Positions 27,086 to 37,792 of a stretch of DNA of 64,000 bases are shown here, one piece after another; the first letter of the stretch is position 1, and every line of letters starts with the position of its first letter. Position numbers and translations under genes: made by a program. A model generated the notes under the pieces. That model did not search any database and was not told the DNA's origin. It saw nothing but the letters and a program-made list of their open reading frames with translations. The DNA is from Bacteroidota bacterium (GTDB lineage Bacteria; Bacteroidota; Ignavibacteria; Tepidaquicellales; Tepidaquicellaceae). The stretch spans positions 62,001-126,000 of the forward strand of contig JAFDZP010000006.1 in NCBI GenBank assembly GCA_018266835.1. Direction: 5' to 3'.

Positions 27086-28554
27086 TTTGCTAAGTAAGAA
27101 TATTTTTGAACCATTTCTTTATCGTCAAAGTGCGACCTTACTCCGTTAATTTCCTGATACGTTTCATGTCCTTTACCGCAGATTAAAATTATATCACCTG
27201 CTTTACTCATTCTTATTCCTCTTTCAATTGCCGTCTCTCTGTTCTCATCTATTTCATAATTTTTATTCACAGCACCTTTACGAATCTCTTTAATAATATC
27301 CAAAGGTCTTTCATATCTTGGATTATCGGAAGTTATAATGGAAAAATCAGAAAGCTCTGTTGCGAACTTACCCATTACAGGTCTTTTTGTAGTATCTTTA
27401 TTTCCGCCGCAGCCGAATATCGTAATCACTCTACCTTTTGGGCTGCCGTTTTTATTTTCATTGTTAACTATTTCTCTTGCTGATTCAATTGCGTTTTTCA
27501 ACGAATCTGAAGTATGAGAATAATCTACTACTGCATATGCACCATTAGGTAATTCAATTTTATTAAATCTTCCGCTCACTCCCTCAAAGTTCTTCAATGA
27601 ATTATTTATTGAATCATAACTTATGTCATAATTTCTTACGCAGGCAATGGATGCCAGCATATTATAAATGTTAAACTTGCCAGTGATATTAGAATTAATC
27701 TTAGCACCTTCATCTTTAATATCGAAACTCAACCCTTTTAAATCAAAGTTCGGATTTTCAGCTCTGTAGTCAGCATTATTATTTAACGCGTATGATATTT
27801 TTTTTGCTTTTGTATTTGCAAGAATTTTTTCACCGTAAATATCATCTAAATTTGTGATAGCATATGACTTCTCCGATAATCCGTCAAACAAAATCTTCTT
27901 TGCCTGAAAATAATTTTCCATGTTATGATGAAAATCTAAATGCTCACTTGTAAGATTCGTAAATATTGCCGAATCAAAATTCAGGCTGTACACTCTGTTC
28001 ATCACCAATGCAATCGAAGAAACTTCCATCACGCAATACTGATAACCCTGCTTCACCATTTCACCTAACATAGAGCATATCTCCACTGATTCGGGAGTAG
28101 TTAATTTCGATTCAACTTTAAAATCACCTATCTGATAATCAATTGTTCCCAGCAATCCTGTTTTATATCCTGAGTTTTCTAAAAAAGATTTTATTAAATA
28201 TGTTGTAGTCGTCTTTCCATTTGTTCCCGTTACACCAATCAGTTTTAATTTTTCCGATGGTAACTGATTATAAACATTTGCAAAAAGGGCCATTGTCTTC
28301 CTTGCATTTTTTACATGAAGAACATTCGCAGGAAGTTCATTTACATCTAAATCCACATCTGTTACAATCGCTTTCGCTCCGGATTCAATCGCAGATTTTA
28401 TATACTTAGTACCGTCATCTTTCAAGCCCTTCAGTGCAAAGAAAATATAATTCTCTTTAACTTTTCTGGAATCGTATGCAAGCCCCTCTATAGGAAAATC
28501 ATGATGAGGAGTTCCGCGTACATTTGTAATTGTTAGTAATTCCGAATAATTCAC
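27082..28554 (-). CDS. murE: UDP-MurNAc-L-Ala-D-Glu--meso-diaminopimelate ligase
   Basis: This 490-residue ligase adds the third amino acid of the peptide stem. The ATP loop GVTGTNGKTTTTYLI lies at about residue 107-121 and the acceptor region includes TTPESVEICSML. The C-terminal domain contains DNPRYERP near residue 405. The DNPR motif is the known signature for meso-diaminopimelate rather than lysine, so the organism should have DAP-type peptidoglycan. ICGKGHETYQ near the end is also typical. It starts 6 bp after ftsI. Confidence 0.97.
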   Translation of the reverse strand: MNYSELLTITNVRGTPHHDFPIEGLAYDSRKVKENYIFFALKGLKDDGTKYIKSAIESGAKAIVTDVDLDVNELPANVLHVKNARKTMALFANVYNQLPSEKLKLIGVTGTNGKTTTTYLIKSFLENSGYKTGLLGTIDYQIGDFKVESKLTTPESVEICSMLGEMVKQGYQYCVMEVSSIALVMNRVYSLNFDSAIFTNLTSEHLDFHHNMENYFQAKKILFDGLSEKSYAITNLDDIYGEKILANTKAKKISYALNNNADYRAENPNFDLKGLSFDIKDEGAKINSNITGKFNIYNMLASIACVRNYDISYDSINNSLKNFEGVSGRFNKIELPNGAYAVVDYSHTSDSLKNAIESAREIVNNENKNGSPKGRVITIFGCGGNKDTTKRPVMGKFATELSDFSIITSDNPRYERPLDIIKEIRKGAVNKNYEIDENRETAIERGIRMSKAGDIILICGKGHETYQEINGVRSHFDDKEMVQKYSYLAK

Positions 28555-28560
28555 TTATCG

Positions 28561-30729
28561 TTAATTAATCTGCTTACAGAATAAAGTAATTTTTGAATTC
28601 GGAAGCTGCGAGCTTCCTGACTTCGGCATCTGGTCAATCACTTCACCACTGCCGTTAATATCTATATCAAATCCGCTTGCTGAAAGAACATTGATTGCTT
28701 TACGAAGACTGAACCCTTTTACATCGGGTACTTGTAAAACACTTTTCAATTCAACTTCTTTATTTTTAACAACAAGCTTTACTATTGTTTTAGTATTTAT
28801 ATCTACTTTTGAATTTGCACCCGGTTGTTGAGATTCAACAACTAAGAAATCATTCGCTTTGGAATTTTCAGGATAAACAATTTCACATGTCAGCTTTAAA
28901 TCTCTTAAAATATCTTTTGCATCTTCCAATCTTAAATTCATAAGATTAGGAATCAGAATAAAATTATTCGACACATTCGAGACATTTACATCGGTAGTTT
29001 TATTATCAAACTTTGGTTCATTCAGATTTAAATTTCCTGAGAAACCTATTATTTTTTCTGCAATTCTTTTAAAAACAGGTGCGGCAACTTTACCACCGTA
29101 AAACTGTCCGCCTTTAGGGTCATCAAGAATTACCGTAATCAAAAACTGCGGATTATCTGCAGGAAAAAATCCAACAAATGAACCCGTATGCGATCCCGAT
29201 GAGTGCTTTCCGTCAACAACTCTTTGTGCCGTACCTGTCTTTCCCGCAATTTTTACTCCGTCAATTCTTGCATCGGTAGCTGTGCCTGTTTCAACAACTC
29301 CAATCATTAAAGTAGAAAGAAGTTTAGCAGTATTCTGAGAAATCACCTGACGGATTTCAACAGGATTGTTTTCAAAAATTGTTTTACCGTCTAGTGCCGT
29401 CTCTTTTTTTATTATGTATGGCTTTAATAGAACTCCGTTGTTTGCAATGGTAGAATATGCGCTTGTAAGCTGCATAGCGTTAATCAATACTTCGTATCCT
29501 ATAGCCATATATGGCAATGATATCGGAGAAAAATCTATCGGGCGTTTTAACATTCCCCTGTTCTCTCCCGGCAATTCTACTCCGGTTGAAATACCAAAAC
29601 CAAAGTCACGGGCGTATTTATAAAATCTTTCGGGACCAATCTTATATGAGATTTTCATAAATCCAATGTTACTTGAATTCTCAAGTACCTGCTGAAAAGT
29701 CATCGATGCTGCTTTGTGTTCATCTTCCATCGTAACATTGTTTGCCAGTGAATAATGACCATTCTCAGTGTTTATCAATGTCATTTTATCTACCAGCTTT
29801 TCTTCAAGCGAAGCAGCCGCTGCTACGACTTTAAAAGTCGAGCCCGGCTCATAAACATCGCAGATAGCTTTGTTTGTAAATCCTGCAGTATCGGAAACCT
29901 GAATGTTATTCGGATCATACGAAGGATATGATGACATACCCAGTATCTCACCTGTCTTTACATTTGTAATAATTACTTTACCGCCCTTTGAATCAGTTTC
30001 TTTAACACCTCTTTCTAATTCTTCTTCTGCGAACTTCTGAATATTTATATCAAGCGTAAGCACAACATTATTACCGTTAACAGGTTCCCTCTTTGGGATA
30101 TCCATGTTCGGTTTATACTGTCCCTTTCCGTCTCTCTGCATAATCACAAAGCCGTCTTTACCTGCAAGCTCGCTTTCCATTGACTGCTCTACACCGCTGA
30201 GTCCTGCGCCTTCGAGATTTGTATACCCAAGCACCTGTGCAGCAAGTCTTCCATAGTTATAAACGCGCTTAGGTTCCTTGAGAACAATTAATCCGTCAAA
30301 GTCAGCGCTATCAAGACCCTGAATATTTGCTACATCAGCTTTTCTTTCTAAATAAACAAAGGAAGTACTTTTATTTGTAAGCTTTGCTAAATATTCGTTC
30401 CTGTCTTTTTTGAAAACTCTTGCAAATACATTGGCAATCGAATCAGGCTTTGTAACCATCGTAGGATCTACAGCGAAAGAATACTGAAGCGAATTGGAGA
30501 CAAGCACATTCATATTCCTGTCATATATAAGTCCGCGCGAAGGAGAGATTTTTATTTTCTCTTCGTACTGCTTCCTTGCCGCAATTTTATACTTGGCAGA
30601 ATTAATTATCTGAACGTTAATTAATTTAAAAAGTATGATTGTGAAAATAAGAAGGAATACGAACGAAATAAAACCGACTTTCGCACGGAAGCTTGAACAA
30701 TAACTCAGGAATTTTTTAAATGACTCCAA
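28561..30729 (-). CDS. ftsI: Septal transpeptidase FtsI (PBP3) with two PASTA domains
   Basis: This 722-residue class B penicillin-binding protein cross-links septal peptidoglycan. After a membrane helix at about 18-40 come the N-terminal dimerisation domain (SRGLIYDRN at 64-72) and the transpeptidase domain. The catalytic motifs are STFK (297-300), SSN (352-354) and KTGT (497-500). The C-terminal end, about 595-722, carries two PASTA-like repeats (IPNLMNLRLEDAKDILRDL and VPDVKGFSLRKAINVLSASG). PASTA domains are more usual in Gram-positive homologues but also occur in Spo/FtsI of Bacteroidota. It lies between ftsL (16 bp) and murE (6 bp). Confidence 0.95.
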   Translation of the reverse strand: MESFKKFLSYCSSFRAKVGFISFVFLLIFTIILFKLINVQIINSAKYKIAARKQYEEKIKISPSRGLIYDRNMNVLVSNSLQYSFAVDPTMVTKPDSIANVFARVFKKDRNEYLAKLTNKSTSFVYLERKADVANIQGLDSADFDGLIVLKEPKRVYNYGRLAAQVLGYTNLEGAGLSGVEQSMESELAGKDGFVIMQRDGKGQYKPNMDIPKREPVNGNNVVLTLDINIQKFAEEELERGVKETDSKGGKVIITNVKTGEILGMSSYPSYDPNNIQVSDTAGFTNKAICDVYEPGSTFKVVAAAASLEEKLVDKMTLINTENGHYSLANNVTMEDEHKAASMTFQQVLENSSNIGFMKISYKIGPERFYKYARDFGFGISTGVELPGENRGMLKRPIDFSPISLPYMAIGYEVLINAMQLTSAYSTIANNGVLLKPYIIKKETALDGKTIFENNPVEIRQVISQNTAKLLSTLMIGVVETGTATDARIDGVKIAGKTGTAQRVVDGKHSSGSHTGSFVGFFPADNPQFLITVILDDPKGGQFYGGKVAAPVFKRIAEKIIGFSGNLNLNEPKFDNKTTDVNVSNVSNNFILIPNLMNLRLEDAKDILRDLKLTCEIVYPENSKANDFLVVESQQPGANSKVDINTKTIVKLVVKNKEVELKSVLQVPDVKGFSLRKAINVLSASGFDIDINGSGEVIDQMPKSGSSQLPNSKITLFCKQIN

Positions 30730-30745
30730 TAAAGTAGATTATTTT

Positions 30746-31066
30746 TTAATACAATTCCGATTTATTTACTATAATTTTATTCTTGTCGGTAAATGCCCCT
30801 TCGCGAACATCAATCTTCAGCTTTTCATTCGAAATAGATTTTATTCTTTCAAAGCTGCTTAATCGTTCAATTTCAGTTCTTAATATATCATTCGACTGCG
30901 AAGTTTTTTTAATCTCTTCTTTAATTGCGTTGTTTCGGGAAGCGAGGGTATTTACATAAATTATATTATTGATATAAAGCACAAGCAATACGCAGATAAC
31001 AGAAAATGCAATCAGCGTATTGAATAAAGAAAGTTTCTTTTTATTTTTTGCAGCTTTATTTCTCAA
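30746..31066 (-). CDS. ftsL: FtsL-like division protein
   Basis: This 106-residue protein has a basic N-terminus (MRNKAAKNKKK), one membrane helix at about 14-36, and a predicted periplasmic coiled coil (ASRNNAIKEEIKKTSQ, then NDILRTEIERLSS). It fits FtsL in size, topology and position between rsmH and ftsI. The sequence itself is too variable for a firm family call. Its start overlaps the rsmH stop by 4 bp. Confidence 0.8.
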   Translation of the reverse strand: MRNKAAKNKKKLSLFNTLIAFSVICVLLVLYINNIIYVNTLASRNNAIKEEIKKTSQSNDILRTEIERLSSFERIKSISNEKLKIDVREGAFTDKNKIIVNKSELY

Positions 31067-32028
31067 TTTACATTCAGATTAATTCTTTCTGCGCATCTTA
31101 ACTTTGCGCTTCTTGCCCGCGAGTTGGATTTTATTTCCTGAAAGCCGGGCATTATAGATTTCTTTGTTAAAATTTTCAGTTTGGGGGTTACAGCTTCATC
31201 AAAAAACGGATTATCAGTCTTTCTGAAATTTGCAGACATCTCACGAAAGAAATTTTTTGTTATCCTGTCCTCAAGCGAATGATAAGAAACAACGACTAAT
31301 CTTCCGCCTTCGTCTAGCATATCCAGTGAATCTTTCAGAACTTTTTTAAGATTATCCATTTCATTATTTACTTCTATTCGTAAAGCCTGAAATATTTTTG
31401 ATAAAAATTTTATTGTATTCTTTTTATCAATTTTGTATCCTTCTTCAATCAGAGTTACTACATCAAAAGTCGTTCTAAACTTTTTCTCTTTTCTTCTCTC
31501 TATAATAGCATCTGCAAGCCTTCTTTCATTTCCGACTTCGCCGTACTCTTCAAATATTCTTATCAGGTCTTCTTTCGTTGATGAGTTCAGAATATCCGCT
31601 GCAGTCATGTTATCTTTCTTAAAAGCTCTCATATCCAGCTTAGTGTCTTTCATGTAGCTGAATCCTTCTTCATTTTCTATCTGATGAGAAGAGAGACCAA
31701 GGTCAAGAACAAGCCCTGTGATTTTTTTTATTCCGTTTTGTAAAAGAACTGTTTTTAAATCGGCAAAATTGTTGTTTACAAATTTTACCTTATCGCCGAA
31801 TTTCTCTAATCTTTTTTTTGAGTACTCAAGCGCCTCTAAATCCTTATCGAAACTTACCAGCAAATCATTATCGCCAAGTTTATTAAGAATAGCTTCGGAG
31901 TATCCCCCGCCGCCTAATGTCCCGTCAACAATAATTTGTTTTTCTATTTTATCGTTGAAGAGATATTCTAAAACTTCATTTAAAAGAACAGGTGTATGAA
32001 AAAATTTATTTTCAGTGTTCTCTGACAT
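31063..32028 (-). CDS. rsmH: 16S rRNA m4C1402 methyltransferase RsmH
   Basis: This 321-residue S-adenosylmethionine-dependent enzyme (MraW) methylates N4 of C1402 in 16S rRNA. Early motifs HTPVLLNEVLEYL and VDGTLGGGGYSEAIL (SAM loop) are conserved, as are GLVLDLGLSSHQIE, GFSYMKDTKLDMRA and the C-terminal VVSYHSLEDRITKNFF. Length is typical. It overlaps mraZ by 1 bp and ftsL by 4 bp. Confidence 0.97.
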   Translation of the reverse strand: MSENTENKFFHTPVLLNEVLEYLFNDKIEKQIIVDGTLGGGGYSEAILNKLGDNDLLVSFDKDLEALEYSKKRLEKFGDKVKFVNNNFADLKTVLLQNGIKKITGLVLDLGLSSHQIENEEGFSYMKDTKLDMRAFKKDNMTAADILNSSTKEDLIRIFEEYGEVGNERRLADAIIERRKEKKFRTTFDVVTLIEEGYKIDKKNTIKFLSKIFQALRIEVNNEMDNLKKVLKDSLDMLDEGGRLVVVSYHSLEDRITKNFFREMSANFRKTDNPFFDEAVTPKLKILTKKSIMPGFQEIKSNSRARSAKLRCAERINLNVN

Positions 32029-32486
32029 TACAAGCGTATGTCTATATTGAACTCAGAAATTTTTTCTGCAAGCTCATTGTATTGTATCGGCTCTGTGCTC
32101 TCAAGTTTTTCTTTTGTTTTCGGATTCCAGATTTCAATACTTTCTATCGTACCAATAATTTCAATTTCCTTTTCAAAATTTGCGAACTGCATAAGTTGCG
32201 GCGGAATTAAAATTCTTCCCTGTGAATCTATCTCTACTTCATTTACATAAAATAAAATCTCACGCACAAATTTTCTTGCGTTTGCCTGCATTGTATTTAG
32301 TTGCAGCAAGCCGTTCATTACTTTTTCGTCCCAGGTATTTTTCGGATATAGTTTTATACAGTCATCAATTCCTCTTGTTAAGATTAATTGATTGCTGCAT
32401 TCAATAGGAATATTTTTCCTGAATTTAGCAGGAAGAATGAACCTTGATTTTGCATCGAGACTTATTTTAGAATATCCCTGAAACAA
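32028..32486 (-). CDS. mraZ: Transcriptional regulator MraZ
   Basis: This 152-residue protein contains two SpoVT/AbrB-type half-domains: MFQGYSKISLDAKSRFILPAKFR at the start (shown here in family form) and VNEVEIDSQGRILIPPQLMQFA near residue 88. MraZ is a DNA-binding repressor of its own dcw operon in other bacteria. It is the first gene of the cluster. Three TGG-type boxes with 10-bp period lie at 32534-32559, next to the promoter, as expected for autoregulation. No Shine-Dalgarno sequence precedes the ATG. Confidence 0.96.
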   Translation of the reverse strand: MFQGYSKISLDAKSRFILPAKFRKNIPIECSNQLILTRGIDDCIKLYPKNTWDEKVMNGLLQLNTMQANARKFVREILFYVNEVEIDSQGRILIPPQLMQFANFEKEIEIIGTIESIEIWNPKTKEKLESTEPIQYNELAEKISEFNIDIRL

Positions 32487-32533
32487 TGTTTAATTTTGAT
32501 TGATTTTAGGCGTTTTTAGCTTGTGGATAAATA

Positions 32534-32559
32534 CACCACTTTCCTCCACTTTGCTCCAC
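32534..32559 (-). promoter_or_regulatory. MraZ operator: three direct boxes
   Basis: Read on the minus strand, GTGGAG, GTGGAG and GTGGTG occur at 32559-32554, 32549-32544 and 32539-32534, exactly 10 bp apart. MraZ in E. coli and other species binds TGGGN boxes separated by 5 bp, the same period. The boxes sit immediately downstream of the -7 element, where bound MraZ would block initiation. This is a strong motif-level match, but binding is not shown. Confidence 0.75.
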
Positions 32560-32566
32560 CTGTATA

Positions 32567-32596
32567 CAAAAATAGGCAAAATAAATGAAAAGTCAA
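32567..32596 (-). promoter_or_regulatory. Bacteroidota-type promoter of the dcw operon
   Basis: On the minus strand TTG (32596-32594) is followed by exactly 19 bp and then TATTTTTG (32574-32567), a full match to the TTG-N19-TAnnTTTG consensus of the primary sigma factor in Bacteroidota. Transcription should start a few bases downstream, giving a leader of about 75 nt before mraZ. Confidence 0.75.
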
Positions 32597-32772
32597 ATAA
32601 AATTATTATGCAGAAAAAATTTTATTTTTTAAGTTATTGATATGTCTGCAATTTCTAATTCGCAGATTTTTTATGATGAGTGAGGTATGGATTTATAGCG
32701 TTTTATAACTTATATTAAAAGCCCATAAATAGAAAGGGCATTATTCATATTGGATAAATTTATGGTCTATAT

Positions 32773-33369
32773 TCATCTGTTAAAGAAACTTACAGAGTCC
32801 CTGGTTTTAATTTTCTTCAAACCATAACTTTCTTCCCATAATTCAATTGATACTTCGCCGTTGCTCTCTCCTTTATTAATAAGTAATTCATTACCTGTTT
32901 TTTTAAAAGTATAAATTTTCTTGGTCAGCTTGCCTTCTATGTGATCTATATAAAAAACATCCTTTTCTATCTTTACTCCTTCTTCTGAACTAATGAAATA
33001 CACGTAATTATAATAATCAAATAACGGATTTAATCCGTCAAGCAAATATATTTCATTTTTATCTGTATCAATTATTTCTTTAAAAACTGAATTATGATAA
33101 ATCTCAAGCTTGTTAACATCAATTTTTCTTAATCTTACTGAAGACTCTTTTCCATTTGCTTTAAATACAATTTGAGTTCTAATATAACCTTCGGGAGAAA
33201 TTGTGAAAGTACATTCCTGTTTGAAATCCTTTTCTTCAGTACGCTTAAAAATACTTTCCATTTTTACAGTGACTATTCTTTCAGAAAAGGTCTGTGTAAA
33301 TAATTGAGTTTGTATATGCTCGCCCTTCAAAAATAATTCGCATGTGAATCTTATATTATTATCTTCCAA
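32773..33369 (-). CDS. Hypothetical protein between rpoC and mraZ
   Basis: This 198-residue protein is not recognised. It has no signal peptide or membrane helix and is rich in beta-type alternation (CELFLKGEHIQTQLF, CTFTISPEGYIRTQIVF, KIYTFKKTGNELLI). Its amino-acid composition and codon use are normal for the window, which supports a real gene. It follows the rpoC terminator and is 176 bp upstream of the dcw promoter, so it is likely a single transcription unit. Confidence 0.55.
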   Translation of the reverse strand: MEDNNIRFTCELFLKGEHIQTQLFTQTFSERIVTVKMESIFKRTEEKDFKQECTFTISPEGYIRTQIVFKANGKESSVRLRKIDVNKLEIYHNSVFKEIIDTDKNEIYLLDGLNPLFDYYNYVYFISSEEGVKIEKDVFYIDHIEGKLTKKIYTFKKTGNELLINKGESNGEVSIELWEESYGLKKIKTRDSVSFFNR

Positions 33370-33411
33370 AGTTATTTCTTTTGCTTCAATAATGTATCTG
33401 AATTTTTGAAC

Positions 33412-33440
33412 AAAAAAAAAGGCGGAACAAACGTCCCGCC
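33412..33440 (-). terminator. Rho-independent terminator after rpoC
   Basis: On the minus strand an 8-bp GC-rich stem (GGCGGGAC with GTTCCGCC, one G-U pair) and a 4-nt loop are followed by nine T residues. It starts 26 bp past the rpoC stop and ends the long ribosomal protein/RNA polymerase operon. Confidence 0.92.
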
Positions 33441-33466
33441 TTATTATATGAATTACAGTTTATGTA

Positions 33467-36400
33467 TTATGCTTTTATTTTCTCTTCTGTTTCTACTTCT
33501 GCTTCTTCTGCAGCAGTAATTTTTTCAGAGAATGTATGTTTGTTCTGTACAACTAAGTCTTTATATTTTCTTAATCCTGTACCGGCAGGTATTAACTGAC
33601 CGATAATAACGTTTTCTTTCAGTCCTAATAAGTTATCAACTTTTCCTTTGATGGAAGCGTCTGTAAGAACTTTAGTTGTTTCCTGGAACGATGCAGCTGA
33701 GATAAAGCTGTCCGTAGTAAGCGAGGTCTGTGTAATACCAAGCAATACAGGTTCTGCAGTTGCAGGCATTGCCTCTCTTGTTTTTACTATAGCTTTTTCT
33801 TTTTTCTTAAGAGCAGCATTTATTTCTTTTAATTCTTTTTTACCGATTAGCTGTCCTAAGTAAACTTCTTTGCTGTCGCCGTTTTCAGTTACAACAACCA
33901 TTCCTTTTAATCCTTCATTTTCATCAGAGAATACATTCTTATGGATTACATCGCCTTCAAGAATTCTTGTATCACCCGGGTCTGTAACTTTAACTTTTTG
34001 AAGCATCTGACGAACAATAACTTCGATGTGCTTATCGTTAATTTTTACACCCTGAATTCTATAAACTTCCTGAATTTCGTTTACAAGATATTCCTGAACT
34101 TCAGCAACACCTTTGATCTTAAGAATGTCAATCGGATCGTAAGCGCCGCCTGTAAGCTGCTCGCCTGCTTTCACGATATCACCGTGTCTTACTAGAATAT
34201 GTTTTCCAATTGGAATTTTATAATCACGTGATTCAGAACCGTCGAGCGAAACAATTTTAAGCTCTCTGCTACCTCTTGTGATTTTTCCGATTTCAACTTT
34301 ACCGTCGATTTCAGCAATCTTCGCAGGATCGTTCGGGCTTCTTGCTTCGAATAACTCAGTTACTCTTGGCAGACCGCCTGTAATATCCCTTGTTTTACCG
34401 GAATCTTTCGGAATCTTAACTATAATTGTACCTGCTTTTACTTCCTCGCCGTCATTAACAAGCAAGTTAGCTTTTACAGGAATTAAATATGTTGAAAGTA
34501 ATTTTTCACTCTTCAGACTCTTGATTTGAAGTGTCGGAGATTTGGTTTTATCTCTTGACTCAATTACAATTTTCTGATAGTGACCTGTCTGATCGTCTCT
34601 TACCTGTTCGTATTGTTTTCCTTCCTGTAAATCTGCATATGATATTATACCATCATCTTCTGCAACGATAACAGTATTGTATGGATCACTTTCGTAAAGG
34701 ATAGTGTTCTTCTTCACTTCATCTTTATTGCGTACCATAAGCACTGCGCCGTAAGGTACAGAGTATCTGGATAGCTGATTATTATGACTGTCAAGAATTA
34801 CAATAAATCCGTTTCTGCTTAATGATACCAATGAAGTTCCTGCAACACCTTTGTATTCAACAAGCTTTAAGTTTTCAAACTTAACTTTACCGTCGAACTT
34901 AGTTGGTGTTTGTGATTGTGTAATGATCTTAGAAGCAGTACCACCGATGTGGAATGTTCTGAGTGTAAGCTGTGTTCCCGGCTCACCGATTGACTGCGCT
35001 GCAATAATACCTACAGCTTCACCTACTTCAACCATTTTACCGGTTGCAAGATTTCTGCCGTAACATTTTACGCAAACACCTCTCTTGGTTTCGCATGTTA
35101 ACACTGAACGGATTTCAACGCCTGTTATCGGAGACTCTTCAATAAGGTCTGCGATCTCTTCTGTGATTTCCTGTCCTGCTTTTACTAATACTTCATTGTT
35201 TATCGGATTGATAACATCGTGCGCAACTACTCTACCTAATATTCTTTCTTTCAACGGCTCTTTAATTTCTTCACCGTCTTTTAATGCTTCTGTATATACA
35301 CCTCTTTGTGTTCCGCAATCAATTTCATTGATGATAACATCCTGCGCAACGTCAACAAGTCTTCTTGTTAAATATCCTGCATCAGCAGTTTTTAAAGCTG
35401 TATCAGCAAGACCTTTTCTAGCTCCGTGAGTTGAAATAAAGTACTCAAGGATTGAAAGACCTTCTTTGAAGTTTGCGATAATCGGGTTCTCGATGATTTC
35501 ACCCGCTTGTCCTGTTAAGGATTTCTGCGGTTTCTGCATAAGACCTCTCATACCTGCAAGCTGTGACACCTGCTCTACCGAACCTCTAGCACCGGAGTCA
35601 ATCATCATATGTAATGAGTTGAAACCGTTCTTTGAGCGTTTCAGGTTGAACATGAGTTCGTTTCTGATGTGGTCACGAACGTGCGTCCAGATATCGATAA
35701 CTTTGTTATATCTTTCGTTTTCAGAAATGATACCTCTTTGTTTCGATTTTTCAATTGTCTCTACTCTCTTATATGCATCTTCAATAATCTTTGTCTTTGT
35801 TTCAGGTACTTCGATGTCATCGATATTTACTGAAAGACCGCCCATTGTTGCAAACTTGAATCCTACTTCTTTTAATTTATCTAAGAAGATAGCTGTTTCA
35901 AGATTACCAACGGTCTTATAAATATTGCCGATGATTTCAATAATTTTTTTCTTCTTGAGCAAATCATTGATGTACGGCATTCCTTCAGGAACGATTTCAT
36001 TGAAAATAACTCTGCCTGTGGTAGTGTCAATAATTTTTCCTTTAATTCTTACTTTTATCTGAGCATGAAGTCCTAATTTTTTCGATTCATAAGCCATCTT
36101 TACTTCCATAGGTGAAGAGAACATTTTTCCGTGTCCAACGTCATCAGCTAATTCTTTTGTCAGGTAGTAAGCGCCTAAAATTAATTCCTGGTTAGGAATA
36201 CATGTAGGGTTACCGTGCTGAGGTGAAAGAATATTGTGTGATGAAAGCATTAAGATAGATGCTTCTAATTGTGCTTCTGATGAAAGCGGTACGTGAACTG
36301 CCATCTGATCACCGTCAAAGTCAGCATTAAATGCGATACAAACAAACGGATGAAGTCTGATAGCTTTACCCTCTACAAGTACCGGCTGAAAAGCCTGAAT

Positions 36401-37726
36401 ACTAAGTCTGTGAAGAGTTGGAGCTCTGTTCAGCAATACAGGATGTCCGTCGATAACATTTTCAAGGATGTCCCATACTTCCGGTGTTCTTTTATCGATT
36501 AATTTCTTTGCGCTTTTAACTGTCTTTACATAATCTCTGTCAATAAGTCTTCTGATAACGAAAGGCTTGAATAATTCCAAAGCCATATCTTTAGGAAGAC
36601 CGCACTGATGAAGTTTCAATTCAGGACCTACAACGATAACCGAACGACCGGAATAGTCAACACGTTTACCTAGTAAGTTTTGTCTGAATCTTCCTTGCTT
36701 TCCTTTTAATATATCCGATAAAGATTTTAATGCTCTGTTCTCAGATTTTACTGCAGTCACTCTTCTTGAGTTATCAAGTAAAGCGTCAACAGCTTCCTGA
36801 AGCATTCTCTTTTCGTTTCTTAAAATTACTTCCGGAGCTTTGATATCAAGAAGTCTTTTTAATCTGTTGTTTCTGATTATAACTCTTCTGTATAAATCGT
36901 TTAAGTCAGAGGTAGCAAATCTGCCGCCTTCTAACGGAACCAATGGACGAAGCTCAGGCGGAATCACCGGGATTACGTCAAGAACCATCCATTCAGGTCT
37001 GTTAGGTTTGGAGCCTTCTTTTGTACGGAAAGCTTCAAGCACTCTTAATCTTTTTATATTTTCAGCTTTCTTTAATGCTGAAGGATCTTCTTTTAATTCC
37101 TGTCTTAAGCGTGAAATATCTTCAATGATATTTACTCTTCTCAACAATTCTTTTATTGCATCACCGCCCTGGCCATACACAAATTTCTTAGGATTATCAT
37201 CGTCTAAATTTCTTTCTTCATCTGTCAGTTTATCCAAAGCATCGTTAAGTTCTTCTTCACTGATGAGCTGCTGCTTTTTAAAGCCGGTATTACCGACGTT
37301 AATTACAACGTAGCTTTCATAGTAAATGATTCTTTCAAGGTCTTTCGATGAAAGCCCGAGAACGTGACCGATCTTTGACGGAAGTGAACGGAAGAACCAG
37401 ATATGAACAACAGGAACGCACAATGTAATGTGTCCCATTCTTTCTCTTCTTACGCTCTTAAGATTTACTTCTACACCGCATCTATCGCAAACTATACCTT
37501 TGTATCTGATGCCTTTGTATTTTCCGCAGTGACATTCCCAGTCCCTTACAGGACCAAAGATTTTCTCACAGAACAAACCGTCTTTGTCCGGTTTGAAAGT
37601 TCTGTAGTTAATTGTTTCCGGTTTTAATACTTCACCAAATGATTTAGATATTATAGCATCGGTAGAGGATAAATTGATTGAGATTTTGGTAAATCTTTTT
37701 CTTTTGAATTCCGGTTTAAAAGCCAT
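33467..37726 (-). CDS. rpoC: RNA polymerase subunit beta'
   Basis: This 1419-residue subunit forms much of the RNA polymerase active centre. The N-terminal zinc ribbon uses Cys65, Cys67, Cys80 and Cys83. The catalytic loop NADFDGD lies at about 467 and chelates the Mg ions. The second zinc site ([16 protein letters not shown]) is near residue 880, and the trigger-loop region [20 protein letters not shown] follows. The protein ends in a Glu-rich tail. Rifampicin- or streptolydigin-site variants were not assessed. It follows rpoB by 66 bp and is ended by a strong terminator. Confidence 0.99.
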   Translation of the reverse strand: MAFKPEFKRKRFTKISINLSSTDAIISKSFGEVLKPETINYRTFKPDKDGLFCEKIFGPVRDWECHCGKYKGIRYKGIVCDRCGVEVNLKSVRRERMGHITLCVPVVHIWFFRSLPSKIGHVLGLSSKDLERIIYYESYVVINVGNTGFKKQQLISEEELNDALDKLTDEERNLDDDNPKKFVYGQGGDAIKELLRRVNIIEDISRLRQELKEDPSALKKAENIKRLRVLEAFRTKEGSKPNRPEWMVLDVIPVIPPELRPLVPLEGGRFATSDLNDLYRRVIIRNNRLKRLLDIKAPEVILRNEKRMLQEAVDALLDNSRRVTAVKSENRALKSLSDILKGKQGRFRQNLLGKRVDYSGRSVIVVGPELKLHQCGLPKDMALELFKPFVIRRLIDRDYVKTVKSAKKLIDKRTPEVWDILENVIDGHPVLLNRAPTLHRLSIQAFQPVLVEGKAIRLHPFVCIAFNADFDGDQMAVHVPLSSEAQLEASILMLSSHNILSPQHGNPTCIPNQELILGAYYLTKELADDVGHGKMFSSPMEVKMAYESKKLGLHAQIKVRIKGKIIDTTTGRVIFNEIVPEGMPYINDLLKKKKIIEIIGNIYKTVGNLETAIFLDKLKEVGFKFATMGGLSVNIDDIEVPETKTKIIEDAYKRVETIEKSKQRGIISENERYNKVIDIWTHVRDHIRNELMFNLKRSKNGFNSLHMMIDSGARGSVEQVSQLAGMRGLMQKPQKSLTGQAGEIIENPIIANFKEGLSILEYFISTHGARKGLADTALKTADAGYLTRRLVDVAQDVIINEIDCGTQRGVYTEALKDGEEIKEPLKERILGRVVAHDVINPINNEVLVKAGQEITEEIADLIEESPITGVEIRSVLTCETKRGVCVKCYGRNLATGKMVEVGEAVGIIAAQSIGEPGTQLTLRTFHIGGTASKIITQSQTPTKFDGKVKFENLKLVEYKGVAGTSLVSLSRNGFIVILDSHNNQLSRYSVPYGAVLMVRNKDEVKKNTILYESDPYNTVIVAEDDGIISYADLQEGKQYEQVRDDQTGHYQKIVIESRDKTKSPTLQIKSLKSEKLLSTYLIPVKANLLVNDGEEVKAGTIIVKIPKDSGKTRDITGGLPRVTELFEARSPNDPAKIAEIDGKVEIGKITRGSRELKIVSLDGSESRDYKIPIGKHILVRHGDIVKAGEQLTGGAYDPIDILKIKGVAEVQEYLVNEIQEVYRIQGVKINDKHIEVIVRQMLQKVKVTDPGDTRILEGDVIHKNVFSDENEGLKGMVVVTENGDSKEVYLGQLIGKKELKEINAALKKKEKAIVKTREAMPATAEPVLLGITQTSLTTDSFISAASFQETTKVLTDASIKGKVDNLLGLKENVIIGQLIPAGTGLRKYKDLVVQNKHTFSEKITAAEEAEVETEEKIKA

Positions 37727-37792
37727 TTTATAGTTACCTCTTTTTAAATTTTGTTTGACGAAGCAGATTCAACATCTGCCGAATTTACTTTA

